A stretch of 53,466 nt of DNA from UBA1562 sp041653955. Lineage in GTDB: Bacteria > Omnitrophota > Gorgyraeia > Gygaellales > Profunditerraquicolaceae. How positions within the stretch are numbered: position 1 is the stretch's first letter; the number at the start of each line of letters is the position of its first letter. The stretch spans positions 1-53,466 of the forward strand of contig JBAZEH010000007.1 in assembly GCA_041653955.1 (NCBI GenBank), read 5' to 3'. Both the position numbers and the translations under genes were made by a program. This document shows positions 31,631 to 41,626 of the stretch, one piece after another. A model generated the notes under the pieces. It searched no databases and was not told the origin of the DNA. It saw nothing but the letters and a program-made list of their open reading frames with translations.

Positions 31631-33766
31631 CTATACTATAGCGTTCTCCTGGTCTGAATCCTTTAAGAACAGCACGGAGGTATTGATTTTCGCGCCAACC
31701 CTCCTCATCCAGGTGATATCGTATTCTTTCGCTATCCCAAAAATATTTATATCCGCGAGGGGCGCCGAGGATATTACATCTTCAAAAGAACCGATAAGCG
31801 CAAGCAGTTCAGTATTACTCCCCAGCCGCATAAGCCTTTTCAATTTTCCAAGATAATCCCGCGCCTCCTCCTGTTCTGCGGTATCAGAGACTACATGAAT
31901 GATCCGCAGCCTCCCCTCCCAGTTCCTCTCAAGCTGCAGGCTGATAAGGATCGCCAGATGAATATTAGGGCTCCCTCTTCTGACCCACAGATTGATCTCC
32001 TTCTTCTGGCCGAGCGCGAATTCTGGATGCAGCATAAATACTATGATACCCAGCCCCAGCCCTTCGGCCTCTTTAATAAGGCCTTTTATTTTATCGTCCT
32101 TATCCGGGTTTGCCCCGGCCTTAACGAATAAAGCATTGGGAGGCAATGCCAGCCCTGCCAGGGCCTGTGCCACTATCACTGCCCCATCCAGGAATCCCGC
32201 CGATTCCACGGCATAATCTGAAACGTATACCCCTTCATCCCTTAACGGAGCGCTCAAAAGAGAAAGGGCCTCTAAAGACCTTTTTCTCGCGGATAGCGCC
32301 TCCTTTTGATCCTTATTAACTATAGTAAACATATCAACTCTCCCGCGCGGAAAGGTTATCGCTTTTATAAAATCCACTACCCCCAGCCAATCCCTGGGTT
32401 CCTCAACCGGTATAAGGAGGTTAGGTTTCCATATTTTCGGATGATACGGGAGCTGCGAGGCGACCTTCATTGCCTGTTCGGCGATAAATATGAATATCCC
32501 CTTGCGGACATCAGGAAAATTACGCCTGGTGCTCCTGCGTACAAGAGCGATATATACGAGCGCGGTCACGGCTATGGCTATAATGCTAAAAAGCTGGTTG
32601 ATCAGGAACATCACATACAGGCAACCGATCCCTCCCACAAGAGAGACAACGATAGGTATCTTGAATGTGGGGCGAAAACTAACTATACCGGTGATCTTTT
32701 CTATAAAAACAGTTATATTCAGCGTCCCGTAAGTAATGAGGAAAAACATCGTAAGTATACCCGCTATGGTATTCAGGGTACCGAGAGATATGGTCAATAG
32801 CGATATCAACGCGGTCAGCAGGATCGCCGTGGTCGGCTCACCTCTCTGGTTAAGATAGTCAAATGAGGAAGATAGGGGGATCGTATTTTGCCTGCCTAAG
32901 GCAAGCAGCGTCCGCGGAGAAGCTACGAACATGCTCAACGCGGAAGAGAGTGTCGCGCCCATGATACCCGCGATCACCAGAGGGCGCCAGCGCGCGAGGT
33001 CCATGACGATAGTAGTATTATTTACCAAATCACCCGGGCTCGCGGCAAAGGCGAACCAGAAAGAGAGGGCAATATATATACAGAAGGTGACGCCGATGGC
33101 AAGAAGAGTCCCAAGGGGGATATCTCGTTCGGGTTTCCTCAACTCTCCGGACATGCTTACTCCTGTCAGGATGCCGGTTACCGCCGGAAAAAATATCGCG
33201 AATACGTACCAGAAACCCGCCTTCCCTATGCCATGAAAAATATCGACCTGCCCCACCGCTCTTGCAGGGCTAAAGAAGATCGATAAAAGCGAGAAAGCAA
33301 TAACCCCCATGATAACGTACTGTATCCTGAAAGCAAGTTTAGCGCTAAGGTAAGAGACTATGAGAAGAAAGGCCCAGGCAGACACAGAGATAAGAATAAA
33401 ATTATGCGATGGAAAGACAGAAACCCAACACTCGGTAAAACCGGTAATATAAAAAGCTGTTGAAACCGCCTGCGAAAGGTATAAAGGTATGCCTATCGCT
33501 CCTCCTACTTCAAGGCCAAGCGATCTTGATATTATAGAATATGCGCCCCCTGTGCCTATCCTGATATTTGTGGTGATACTGGCAATGGAGAGCCCGGTAC
33601 AAAGGGTGATCAGGTTGCTTATAATGATTATTGCCAATGCCCCGGCTAACCCGACCTGCCCGACTGCCCATCCAAGGCGCAGATACATCACCACCCCCAG
33701 GATACTTAAGACCGTGGGGGTAAAGACACCTTCAAAGGCCCCGAATCTTTTAGTTTCCATATTCAC
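31631..33766 (-). CDS. Cation-chloride cotransporter-like APC-superfamily permease
   Basis: Twelve membrane segments (about 8-430) begin with GAFEGVFTPTVLSILGVVMYLRLGW, seen here as TPTVLSILGVVMYLRLG, the SLC12/CCC hallmark, followed by IRIGTGGAYSIISRSLG in the TM3 region. A soluble C-terminal domain of about 280 residues follows, with WKPNLLIPVEEPRDW, as in NKCC/KCC C-termini. Length 711 fits bacterial CCC homologues. It would couple K+/Na+ and Cl- or amino acid transport. Its start overlaps the stop of the SGNH gene by 17 bases. A plain amino acid permease is the alternative, but the large C-terminal domain argues against it. Confidence 0.88.
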   Translation of the reverse strand: MNMETKRFGAFEGVFTPTVLSILGVVMYLRLGWAVGQVGLAGALAIIIISNLITLCTGLSIASITTNIRIGTGGAYSIISRSLGLEVGGAIGIPLYLSQAVSTAFYITGFTECWVSVFPSHNFILISVSAWAFLLIVSYLSAKLAFRIQYVIMGVIAFSLLSIFFSPARAVGQVDIFHGIGKAGFWYVFAIFFPAVTGILTGVSMSGELRKPERDIPLGTLLAIGVTFCIYIALSFWFAFAASPGDLVNNTTIVMDLARWRPLVIAGIMGATLSSALSMFVASPRTLLALGRQNTIPLSSSFDYLNQRGEPTTAILLTALISLLTISLGTLNTIAGILTMFFLITYGTLNITVFIEKITGIVSFRPTFKIPIVVSLVGGIGCLYVMFLINQLFSIIAIAVTALVYIALVRRSTRRNFPDVRKGIFIFIAEQAMKVASQLPYHPKIWKPNLLIPVEEPRDWLGVVDFIKAITFPRGRVDMFTIVNKDQKEALSARKRSLEALSLLSAPLRDEGVYVSDYAVESAGFLDGAVIVAQALAGLALPPNALFVKAGANPDKDDKIKGLIKEAEGLGLGIIVFMLHPEFALGQKKEINLWVRRGSPNIHLAILISLQLERNWEGRLRIIHVVSDTAEQEEARDYLGKLKRLMRLGSNTELLALIGSFEDVISSAPLADINIFGIAKEYDITWMRRVGAKINTSVLFLKDSDQENAIV

Positions 33767-34748
33767 CTATGAGCCCATTTGATTTAAGGATACCATAGAT
33801 ATACCGCGCCGATACCCCAAGCGCCCGGGGGTTCTTATGGCTTTCATCATATTTATAGTTTATAGATACATCTTCGGGCGTCATACCCAAACGGTTGAAT
33901 TCATCTATAAGATCGATAAACACTATATTTTTTGAGCGTATGTTTTTTACCATCTCGTGCATCGGCCAATAGGGGTAATTCTCCTTGAAATCTTTGACCA
34001 TAACGCTGGAAGTAGGAAAAACCACTACCGCCAGCCTGTTACCCCTCTCCCGGGAGATACCGGCCAGTTCATATATCGCCTCTTTTACATGCTTAAAATA
34101 CTGCGGGCGGTGATAGTAATAATAATTATCTATTTCGTTATGTATATTCAACTTCCTTCTTTCCCTTCTGATCATCGCCTTCTTGACGCGGTAGCTGAAA
34201 TACCTCACCAGCGCGCTATGGCGCATAAGAAAACTCTTGTTAAAATAATACTCCCCCGGCTCGGGGTCATTCAAGACGTAATTCAATATGATAAGGTCAG
34301 GCTCATATTTCATCCCCTTCTTTTTAAACATCTCCAACTCCTGGAGCGTACTATAACCTTCCACTCCGAAATTAAGGACCTCGTATTTTACCGGGAGAGG
34401 ATCCTGATTCAGCAGCGTTTCCAGCTGCGCGGGTAAACTATCCTTTTCGGAGAGCATAAAAGAGAAGGTCTCGGAATCTCCGAGCATGATTATACGAAAG
34501 GTACCGGCGGGTTTTTTCACGGGATATTCCGGCCCCCGGAATCCGTCGGAATTTATGGATATGGCCGCGGTTTTTGCTCCGGGAACAAATTCATAGCGCA
34601 GATAAGGATCAGCGCTCCTCCTGTAGATCGGCCTCTCTACCCAACCGCCCATTCCCCAGAATACCCTGAAAAGCAGCTCCAGGCATAACAATACGGCGGA
34701 GAATGCCGCCGCGGAAAGAATTATATTGTTCGCCGGGCTTTTTTTCAA
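33750..34748 (-). CDS. Membrane-anchored SGNH/GDSL hydrolase
   Basis: A TM anchor (about 9-30) is followed by an SGNH domain with block I IMLGDSETFSF (Ser about 92) and block III-like LNYVLNDPEPGEYY, with the C-terminal His region DESHKNPRALGVSARYI (Asp and His). It is probably an extracytoplasmic esterase or O-acyl-modifying enzyme acting on surface glycan. Unlike the AT-rich SGNH genes at 25-27.7 kb, its base composition matches the neighbours. It follows the GT39 gene by nine bases. Confidence 0.83.
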   Translation of the reverse strand: MKKSPANNIILSAAAFSAVLLCLELLFRVFWGMGGWVERPIYRRSADPYLRYEFVPGAKTAAISINSDGFRGPEYPVKKPAGTFRIIMLGDSETFSFMLSEKDSLPAQLETLLNQDPLPVKYEVLNFGVEGYSTLQELEMFKKKGMKYEPDLIILNYVLNDPEPGEYYFNKSFLMRHSALVRYFSYRVKKAMIRRERRKLNIHNEIDNYYYYHRPQYFKHVKEAIYELAGISRERGNRLAVVVFPTSSVMVKDFKENYPYWPMHEMVKNIRSKNIVFIDLIDEFNRLGMTPEDVSINYKYDESHKNPRALGVSARYIYGILKSNGLIGEYGN

Positions 34749-34757
34749 TCAGTCCAC

Positions 34758-36197
34758 CTACGGAAGCGTAACAGTCAGATCAGTTCCCTCAGGGCTTACT
34801 ATGACCACCCTGTCTTTATACCTTAAAAGGACGCGGGAGGCCGATCTCGCGGCCGGGTCGAGCCCGGTGAATTCTGACTCCCTCATATAACAGACCCGCG
34901 CCTTATGATAAGGAGAAATCAGCTTTTCTTCCAGAGAACTTTTCTCATCTATATATTTAACCAGCGACAGCTCCTGAGAATAACATAAAATAGAAGCCAC
35001 ATCTTCTTTATAGGATATGAATTCGTACCCGGGCAGCTGTTGCAATAGTTTATCCATGGCCGGGGCGATCCGCACGATCTCATCAAATCGTTTGCTGCGG
35101 ATATTCATGGGTAAACAAAGCATGGCGATACCGGCAATGATCAATATATATTTTATCCCGGCAGCTGCCCTCTCTTTAGCGCGTTCTTTGAATATCCTGT
35201 CGCAGGCCAGGCCTACCAGCAGCGAGGCGGCCGGATAGATCGGCAGGATGAAATAATGCAATTTCTGCCTTCCGAAGGAGAAGGCAAGCGGAAAAATAAC
35301 CGCCCAGATAATTAAAAGGTAAAACTCGCTGTTTTTATTAACGCGCGCTTCCCTAACGGCAAGATACCCTCCGTAAAGCGCCAGGGGAAGAAAATAAAAA
35401 TACTTGTTAACTAAGGATTGGATATAGTAATACCATGGCACATTAAACCCGGTAGAACTTAAAAGATGCAGGAAATTCCAGTTAAACCAGGGTATAAACA
35501 AGGCCCCGTTGTCAAGCCGGATCCATAATAATACGGGCGCGGCAGCTGTTAACAAACCCGCGATGAACAATGGATGAAAAAACTCTTTTATCCGCAGGCG
35601 CAAAAGGAGATATAGCGATACGATAGCTAAAGGAAAAACCCCAAAGATATCCTTGCTTAATACTGCCAGTCCTGTAAATAACCCGAATAAAATATAATAT
35701 GCCCTGGAACGCCTTTGCGACAGGATGAATGCGAGAATAGCCAGGGTAATGAATAAAGTTACCGGAAGGTCCATGCGGCATTGCCGCGACAGGCGCACGA
35801 TATGGTTGGTAAAAAGAAAACTCGCGCCAGCGAAAAAGCCGACCCATTTATTCTTAAGTATCTTCCCGAAATAAAATATCACCCCTACCAAAAAAAGGCT
35901 GCTTATCATAGAGAAAAGTTTTGCCGTAAATGTGCTTACTCCGAGTATTTTAAAGAATAACGCGGTCATCCATATGCATAAAGGGAAATGATAGTAGAAA
36001 ACACCCTGGTAGACCGGGTCATACAGGCCCAGCCATTTATCCGTGCGCAGGGCCTCTTTTGCTACTGCCGCGTAATTACAGGAATCTACGTCGAGGCCGC
36101 CGGGGACCCAGGAGTAAGCAAAGATCAATACCGCGCCCATAGATAAAAGGATAAGAAAAAAATAATTATCCCTGTTCTTAACCGGCAGGCTATCCAT
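34758..36197 (-). CDS. GT39/ArnT-like membrane glycosyltransferase
   Basis: A GT-C protein of 479 residues with about eleven membrane helices. The first periplasmic loop carries GGLDVDSCNYAAVAKEAL, the acidic site of the PMT/ArnT family, then YYHFPLCIWMTALFF and the second-loop RLSRQCRMDLPVTLF. It would transfer a sugar from polyprenyl-phosphate-sugar to lipid, protein or polymer on the outer face of the membrane. It is followed closely by the SGNH gene and preceded by a lipoprotein gene. The substrate is unknown. Confidence 0.88.
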   Translation of the reverse strand: MDSLPVKNRDNYFFLILLSMGAVLIFAYSWVPGGLDVDSCNYAAVAKEALRTDKWLGLYDPVYQGVFYYHFPLCIWMTALFFKILGVSTFTAKLFSMISSLFLVGVIFYFGKILKNKWVGFFAGASFLFTNHIVRLSRQCRMDLPVTLFITLAILAFILSQRRSRAYYILFGLFTGLAVLSKDIFGVFPLAIVSLYLLLRLRIKEFFHPLFIAGLLTAAAPVLLWIRLDNGALFIPWFNWNFLHLLSSTGFNVPWYYYIQSLVNKYFYFLPLALYGGYLAVREARVNKNSEFYLLIIWAVIFPLAFSFGRQKLHYFILPIYPAASLLVGLACDRIFKERAKERAAAGIKYILIIAGIAMLCLPMNIRSKRFDEIVRIAPAMDKLLQQLPGYEFISYKEDVASILCYSQELSLVKYIDEKSSLEEKLISPYHKARVCYMRESEFTGLDPAARSASRVLLRYKDRVVIVSPEGTDLTVTLP

Positions 36198-36202
36198 AAC
36201 CG

Positions 36203-36718
36203 CTATTCCGCCCCGGATGCCGCGGAGGCATCCTCGCGCTTAAGTTCCTTATCTATATATAAATTCAACCGTTCTCTTAACTTCTGTATACGTGCCTCCT
36301 CTTTCGCGTCCGCCTCCTCCTGCATCCGTAAAACCTTCTCTTTGTATGCAGGGTCATGTTCATATTTATAATCCGATACCGCGATAAAAGGGAGGCGGAA
36401 TATACCGCCTATAAATTTAAAAAAGAGGACCGCGTAGTTAACGGTTACCTCTTTAAAATTATTGGTGATATAACCCATCTTTTTATAATAATGCTCTACG
36501 GTGCCTTTGCGTTCCCTGAACCTTTCCCGGGCCAACTCCAGGCCGGGAACGCTGTTATCCCTGCCTACGGTATACTCAGGTATAGCATATCCGTCCCTTG
36601 AGACTACATAGCCCTTGTTGTAAGGTTCCTGGCCGCGATGGAACTGGTAACTCGCGCAACCCGAAAAGAAAAACGCGGATAAAATCAGTATAACGGCCTT
36701 TTTCATGCATTTATCCAT
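36203..36718 (-). CDS. Predicted lipoprotein, unknown function
   Basis: A short signal peptide ends in the lipobox FFSGC (Cys about 21). The mature part is charged, with a helical C-terminus rich in Lys, Glu and Arg (about 120-165). The middle LFFKFIGGIFRLPFIAVSDY is hydrophobic and may be membrane-interacting. I do not recognise a family. An alternative ATG five codons later (MKKAVILIL) is the more typical lipoprotein start. Position between folE and a GT39 gene suggests a link of housekeeping and envelope modules rather than a shared pathway. Confidence 0.7.
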   Translation of the reverse strand: MDKCMKKAVILILSAFFFSGCASYQFHRGQEPYNKGYVVSRDGYAIPEYTVGRDNSVPGLELARERFRERKGTVEHYYKKMGYITNNFKEVTVNYAVLFFKFIGGIFRLPFIAVSDYKYEHDPAYKEKVLRMQEEADAKEEARIQKLRERLNLYIDKELKREDASAASGAE

Positions 36719-36727
36719 GCTAAGCTC

Positions 36728-37282
36728 CTATTTGATCAAAGCCAGGGTTTCGCTGCGTGTTTTCTCATTTTCCTTGAACACCCCTCTTACCGCGGAGGTA
36801 ACCGTCATTGTCCCCGGTTTTTTTACCCCGCGCATTGACATGCACATATGCTCTGCCTCAATAACAACCATACATCCCTGCGGTTTAAGCTTAGACATGA
36901 TGATCTCGGCGATCTGGGTAGTCAGCCTCTCCTGGATCTGGGGCCGTTTTGCCAGTATATCCACCACGCGGGCTAACTTGCTTAATCCTGTTACGCGCCC
37001 CCCCCTGGGTATATAGGCGATATGCGCCTTCCCCAGGAAAGGAAGAAGGTGGTGCTCGCAAACACTATACAGAGGTATACCCTTTAATAATATTATCTCA
37101 TCGTGTTTCTGGTCCAGGATGACTTCAAGCTCCCTGCAGGGGTCCTGCGTCATCCCGGAAAATATCTCTTCATACATCTCTGCTACACGCTTAGGGGTAT
37201 CTAAAAGGTCCTTTCTCCCGGGGTCCTCCCCTATAGCCTCCAATATATCTTTTACCGCCTTCTCTATCTTCTTTTTCTCCAT
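36728..37282 (-). CDS. folE: GTP cyclohydrolase I
   Basis: All FolE landmarks are present in 184 residues: zinc ligands Cys75 and His78 in SVCEHHLLPF and Cys147 in EHMCMSMRGV, plus GLSKLARVV and RPQIQERLT around the active site. It opens GTP to dihydroneopterin triphosphate, the first step of folate or related pterin synthesis. The folate ligase FolC lies two genes upstream in the same transcription unit, so folate metabolism is represented twice here. Confidence 0.96.
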   Translation of the reverse strand: MEKKKIEKAVKDILEAIGEDPGRKDLLDTPKRVAEMYEEIFSGMTQDPCRELEVILDQKHDEIILLKGIPLYSVCEHHLLPFLGKAHIAYIPRGGRVTGLSKLARVVDILAKRPQIQERLTTQIAEIIMSKLKPQGCMVVIEAEHMCMSMRGVKKPGTMTVTSAVRGVFKENEKTRSETLALIK

Positions 37283-37294
37283 TGTTCCTCCGAT

Positions 37295-38674
37295 TTATTT
37301 TCCTATACAGAATTCGGAAAATATCCTGTCTAACAGGTCTTCCGTGAACCTCCGGCCCGATATATCGTCCAGATACCCCAGGGCGTCCCTTAAATCCTGG
37401 GCAATGAACTCGGCCGGTATTTTATTATCCAATGAATCGGCTGCCGCGGCAATAAGTTTTTGCGCTTTTTTTATCGCTTCTATATGCCTGATATTGCTGA
37501 CTATGGCAGGTTCCCCCGGGGCAGCCTTTCCGTCATACACCGAATCGGCGACCGCCGACTCAAGAAGGCCTATATTGCTGAGTTTTTTGGCGGATATGCT
37601 GATCGCGCGGCCGAACTTACCGATTATCTTTTTCTCTTCTATCCTGGGTTTTAAATCCGCCTTATTTATTACTGCCAAAGTTTTCTTGCCCCTTACCTTC
37701 TTCATCAGCATATTATCCTCTTTGCTCAATTTCCTGCTGGCGTCAAATAGCAGAATCACAAGGTCGGCCATAGCAATATATTTCTTTGAACGCTCTATGG
37801 CTTTCTTTTCTATAAGGTCCCGCGGCTCAATGATACCGGCAGTATCAACTATTCTTATAGGTATCCCTTTTATATCGATGATCTCTTCTACGGTATCGCG
37901 CGTTGTCCCGGCAAGGGGGGTGACTATAGAGCGTTCCTGTTTTAAAAGGGCGTTAAGAAGTGAGGATTTCCCGGCGTTTGGCTTGCCGCAGATAACCACA
38001 TTTATTCCTTCACGCAATATCCTCCCCTGCTTAGAGCTATCAAGGATACTTACAAGTTCTTTATCCAGAACGCGTAATCTCCGCCCCAGGTCGTCCGTAT
38101 TTAATGTGCCTGCATCATCAGGAAAATCAATATCAGCTTCCAGGGCAGAAAGTATGTCTAATGCCTTTCCTCTTGCCTTATTTATCCGGCTGGACAAAAC
38201 CCCCAGCAACTGCCCGGCGCTCACCTTCAGGGCATGGCCGGTCTTTGAACGTATAATATCCATGACCGCCTCTGCCTGGGAGAGGTCTATCCTTCCGTTT
38301 AAGAATGCCCGCCTGGTGAACTCCCCGGGTTCCGCCAGGCGGCAGCCATTCTCTAAAGCTAATTCCAGGGTTCTGCGTAAAGGCAGGATACCTCCATGGC
38401 AGTTTATCTCTACGATATCCTCCCTGGTGTATGATTTAGGCGCGCGCATTACCGTCAGGATAGCTTCATCAATGATCTCGCGGCCATCCACCACCCATCC
38501 GTAATGTGTAGTATAAGTCTTGAATGTGGAAGGAGGTTTCTTGCCGCGGGAGACAAATATCCTGTCCGCTGCGCATAAGGCATCCTGCCCGCTTATACGC
38601 ACAATACCTATCCCCGACTCACCCGCTCCCGTGGCGATCGCCACTATAGTATCGTTAATATTATACCCCTGCAT
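37295..38674 (-). CDS. mnmE: tRNA modification GTPase MnmE
   Basis: The three-part MnmE architecture is complete: N-terminal tetrahydrofolate-binding domain (1-120, with GIVRISG and EINCHGG), helical domain with an inserted G domain (G1 GKPNAGKSS at 230-238, G2 TTRD, G3 DTAG, G4 NKAD), and the C-terminal CIGK motif. With MnmG it makes 5-carboxymethylaminomethyl-uridine at the tRNA wobble position, using methylene-THF. That fits its place between folE and folC. Its start overlaps the folC stop by 14 bases. Length 459 is normal. Confidence 0.97.
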   Translation of the reverse strand: MQGYNINDTIVAIATGAGESGIGIVRISGQDALCAADRIFVSRGKKPPSTFKTYTTHYGWVVDGREIIDEAILTVMRAPKSYTREDIVEINCHGGILPLRRTLELALENGCRLAEPGEFTRRAFLNGRIDLSQAEAVMDIIRSKTGHALKVSAGQLLGVLSSRINKARGKALDILSALEADIDFPDDAGTLNTDDLGRRLRVLDKELVSILDSSKQGRILREGINVVICGKPNAGKSSLLNALLKQERSIVTPLAGTTRDTVEEIIDIKGIPIRIVDTAGIIEPRDLIEKKAIERSKKYIAMADLVILLFDASRKLSKEDNMLMKKVRGKKTLAVINKADLKPRIEEKKIIGKFGRAISISAKKLSNIGLLESAVADSVYDGKAAPGEPAIVSNIRHIEAIKKAQKLIAAAADSLDNKIPAEFIAQDLRDALGYLDDISGRRFTEDLLDRIFSEFCIGK

Positions 38675-39995
38675 CCCTGAACTCCCCCGCTACAAACAAA
38701 GAACCGCACACCAGGACCATATCTTCTTTGCCGGTGATAGAAGCTGCCAATACCTTTGCCTCTTTAACGTTATTTGTTATATGCACTTCTTTGCCTTTAA
38801 AATATCCGGCTAAAAGCTCCGGTTCTTTGGCGCGCGGATTAACAGATTTGGTCAATATGATCTTTTCCGCCAGATCACCGATCTGCGCGCATACCCCTTT
38901 TATATCCTTATCCGCCGATATACCGAAAACAAGGACCAGCTTTCTGTATTTAAAGTTTTCTTTGACCGCCTCTTTTAACGCCCGCGCGGAAGCCGCGTTT
39001 TGCGCCCCATCCAGGATGACCAGCGGAGAAACAGATATAACCTCGCACCTGGCCGGCCATAATGTGTTACGTAAACCTTTTTTTATAGCGCCGTATCCTA
39101 TGTGTATATTATGCTTGTCTAATAACCCGGCGGCGGCTACGGCTACGGCGGCATTTATCAACTGGTGTTTCCCCGCAAGCCCTATATTCAGGCCGGCATA
39201 GCCGCCCAGGGCCCCTGCTACATCAAACGCCTTTTCGCAGCCCTCATAAATTATATCGCGCCCTACCTCATAGAGCAGGGCCCCTTCCTGTCGGCATCTT
39301 TGCCTTATAACCTGAGCCGCTTCCTCCTCTTGCGGGGCGCTGATCACGCCAAGGAGATTATTTTTGATTATACCTGCTTTTTCAAAAGCTATCTCCTTTA
39401 ATGTCCTGCCAAGATACTGCGTATGCTCATAACTTATGGGGGTTATCGCCGCTACCAGAGGATTGACTACATTAGTAGCGTCAAATCTGCCTCCCAATCC
39501 GGTCTCAAGGACCGCGAAGTCCACATTCTTTTCCTTGAAATAAATAAACGCCATGGACGTATAAAGTTCAAAGAATGATAGAGGTCCGCGCTTTGAATAT
39601 CTGTTATAATCTTCTACCGCGGGCTTCAGGCTGCTAACCAGCAGGCTGATCTCATCCTTAGGGATCATCCCTTCAAAGGGATCATCCGGCCCGGCAGCTT
39701 CAGGATGCGGGTCCAATACCCTTATCCTCTCCCTGAAATCAGAAAGATGGGGTGAACTATAAAGTCCGACGCTGTATCCGGCCTCCCTCAATATATACGC
39801 GATAAAAGCGCATGTGGAACCTTTGCCTTTGGTGCCAGCGATATGCAGGTATCTTAAACCCTCCTGGGGATTGCCCCGCATCTCCAGGAAGCCCTTGATC
39901 CGCTCTAATTTTAAAGATTCCCTATAAGGATAACCGGCGGCCTTTTCGTAATCAACGAAGGATCCTAAATACTGGACTATTTCCGGGTAGGTCAT
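38661..39995 (-). CDS. folC: Folylpolyglutamate synthase/dihydrofolate synthase
   Basis: This Mur-ligase-family protein (444 residues) has the P-loop AGTKGKGSTC (54-61), the mid-domain GLGGRFDATN, and the C-terminal domain with LDGAQN and FGISADKD. It adds glutamates to folates and may act in dihydrofolate formation. The N-terminal SPHLSDFRERIRV is the standard substrate-binding segment. It lies upstream of mnmE and folE and downstream of purH, which also uses formyl-THF. A 55-bp gap separates it from purH. Confidence 0.95.
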   Translation of the reverse strand: MTYPEIVQYLGSFVDYEKAAGYPYRESLKLERIKGFLEMRGNPQEGLRYLHIAGTKGKGSTCAFIAYILREAGYSVGLYSSPHLSDFRERIRVLDPHPEAAGPDDPFEGMIPKDEISLLVSSLKPAVEDYNRYSKRGPLSFFELYTSMAFIYFKEKNVDFAVLETGLGGRFDATNVVNPLVAAITPISYEHTQYLGRTLKEIAFEKAGIIKNNLLGVISAPQEEEAAQVIRQRCRQEGALLYEVGRDIIYEGCEKAFDVAGALGGYAGLNIGLAGKHQLINAAVAVAAAGLLDKHNIHIGYGAIKKGLRNTLWPARCEVISVSPLVILDGAQNAASARALKEAVKENFKYRKLVLVFGISADKDIKGVCAQIGDLAEKIILTKSVNPRAKEPELLAGYFKGKEVHITNNVKEAKVLAASITGKEDMVLVCGSLFVAGEFRDAGV

Positions 39996-40050
39996 AAATG
40001 GACAGGTACCTTATGCAAGGCAAAGGACGGTATAAATTACGCGTGCGAAT

Positions 40051-41607
40051 TTAATGCCTGAAGTGCCTCATCCCGGTGAAGAGCATCGCGATCTTATATT
40101 TATCGCACGCCTTGATGATCTCCGCGTCGGATATTGATCCGCCGGGCTGAATTATGGCTTTTATCCCCGCTTTAGCAGCCTCTATAACGGCATCTGCCTT
40201 GGGAAAGAACGCGTCGGAGGCAAGGCAGGAACCTTTGCTCAGCTTGCCTGCCTTCATCTTCGCTATCCTGACCGAATCAACCCTGGACATCTGGCCCGCG
40301 CCTATGCCTACCGTCTTTCTCCCGCGGGTCAAGATAATAGCGTTGGATTTAGTATGCTTAGCCACTATCCATCCGAAAATAAGGCTCTCTATCTCATTCT
40401 TGGTCGGCCTCTTTTTCGTGACAACTTTGAGTTTTCCTGTATCCAGCGTGGCCAGGTCCTTATCCTGGAGCAAAAGCCCTCCGCTTACGCGTTTAAGCTC
40501 ATAGTCTGCTGTGGGTTTTAATTCATCCAGTTGCAATAAACGCAGGTTCTTCTTATCTTTAAAAAGCTCCGCTACCCCGTTGTCAAACCCAGGAGCTACG
40601 ATACACTCCAGGAATCCGCTTCTTAATATAGCCTTTGCGGTTTTAAGGTCCATCTTTCTGTTCAGGGCCACTATCCCCCCAAAAGCTGATAAAGGGTCGC
40701 ATTTATGCGCGGCCAGGAACGATTTTTCCAGGCTTTCATCTTCCGCGGCGCCGCAGGGGTTATTATGTTTTACTACTACTGCCGCCGGACTGCTAAACTC
40801 CTTGACCAATTCATAGGTGCTGTTTAAATCCAGAATATTGTTAAAGGAAAGCTCCTTGCCCTGCAGCTGTTTCAGGTTTATCAGCCCCCTGGAACTCCCC
40901 TTTTCCTTATAAAATGCTGCTTTCTGATGAGGGTTCTCCCCGTACCTTAGGTCCTGTATCTTCTCAAAAGACATATCCAGTTCCTGCGGTAATACGGAAG
41001 ATGCCGCCTGCGGCTTAAAGTAGTTATTTAAATAATTATGGATCGTACTGTCGTAGCGCCCGGTATGGGCGAACACCTTTATGGCCAGCTCCCGCATCAG
41101 TTCTTCGGATAAGCCTCCATTATTCTTTTTCAATTCATCCATAACCCGTCCGTAATAAGAAGGGTCGCAGACGACGGCAACATCGCGATGGTTTTTTGCC
41201 GCGGAACGCAGCATCGACGGGCCACCGATATCTATATTCTCGATCACCTCTTCTATGGCCACTTTGGGTTTCTGCGTTGTCTTCTCGAACGGATACAGGT
41301 TGACCACAACCATATCAATAAGCCCGATCTCATGCTCTTTAAGGCTCTGCATATGTTTTGGATTACCCCTTAAGGCGAGAAGCCCTCCGTGTATCTTGGG
41401 GTGCAGCGTCTTGACCCTGCCGTCGAGCATCTCGGGGAACCCCGTATATTCAGAGACCTCCTTTACCCTTATATTATTATCGCGCAGCAACTTTGCCGTC
41501 CCGCCCGTAGATAACATCTCTACCCCTAACTTATCCAGCTCCCTGGCAAAGTCCACTAATCCTGTCTTATCGGAAACGCTGATCAACGCGCGCTTTACTT
41601 TAACCAT
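40051..41607 (-). CDS. purH: Bifunctional AICAR transformylase/IMP cyclohydrolase
   Basis: The N-terminal MGS-like IMP cyclohydrolase domain (RALISVSDKTGLVDFARELDKLGV at the start, shown as SVSDKTGLVDFA) is followed by the AICAR transformylase domain with VVKHNNPCGAA, RVSGGLLLQ and the terminal MLFTGMRHFRH. An upstream ATG at 41661 would add 18 residues, but the ATG at 41607 has an excellent AAGGAG six bases away and matches the family start. It performs the last two steps of purine synthesis. It follows the DUF933 gene by 19 bases. Confidence 0.96.
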   Translation of the reverse strand: MVKVKRALISVSDKTGLVDFARELDKLGVEMLSTGGTAKLLRDNNIRVKEVSEYTGFPEMLDGRVKTLHPKIHGGLLALRGNPKHMQSLKEHEIGLIDMVVVNLYPFEKTTQKPKVAIEEVIENIDIGGPSMLRSAAKNHRDVAVVCDPSYYGRVMDELKKNNGGLSEELMRELAIKVFAHTGRYDSTIHNYLNNYFKPQAASSVLPQELDMSFEKIQDLRYGENPHQKAAFYKEKGSSRGLINLKQLQGKELSFNNILDLNSTYELVKEFSSPAAVVVKHNNPCGAAEDESLEKSFLAAHKCDPLSAFGGIVALNRKMDLKTAKAILRSGFLECIVAPGFDNGVAELFKDKKNLRLLQLDELKPTADYELKRVSGGLLLQDKDLATLDTGKLKVVTKKRPTKNEIESLIFGWIVAKHTKSNAIILTRGRKTVGIGAGQMSRVDSVRIAKMKAGKLSKGSCLASDAFFPKADAVIEAAKAGIKAIIQPGGSISDAEIIKACDKYKIAMLFTGMRHFRH

Positions 41608-41626
41608 CAAATACTCCTTTTTAGGA

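Noticed and set aside
37119..38504. Long plus-strand reading frame opposite mnmE and folE (461 codons)
   Set aside because: It is a mirror of the coding strand with Ser- and Leu-rich low-complexity translation and no domain. mnmE and folE on the other strand are certain.
39996..40050. A third REP-like element (GGACAGGTACC) between folC and purH
   Set aside because: It is a short AT- and GC-mixed stretch without clear arms, so it is not listed.
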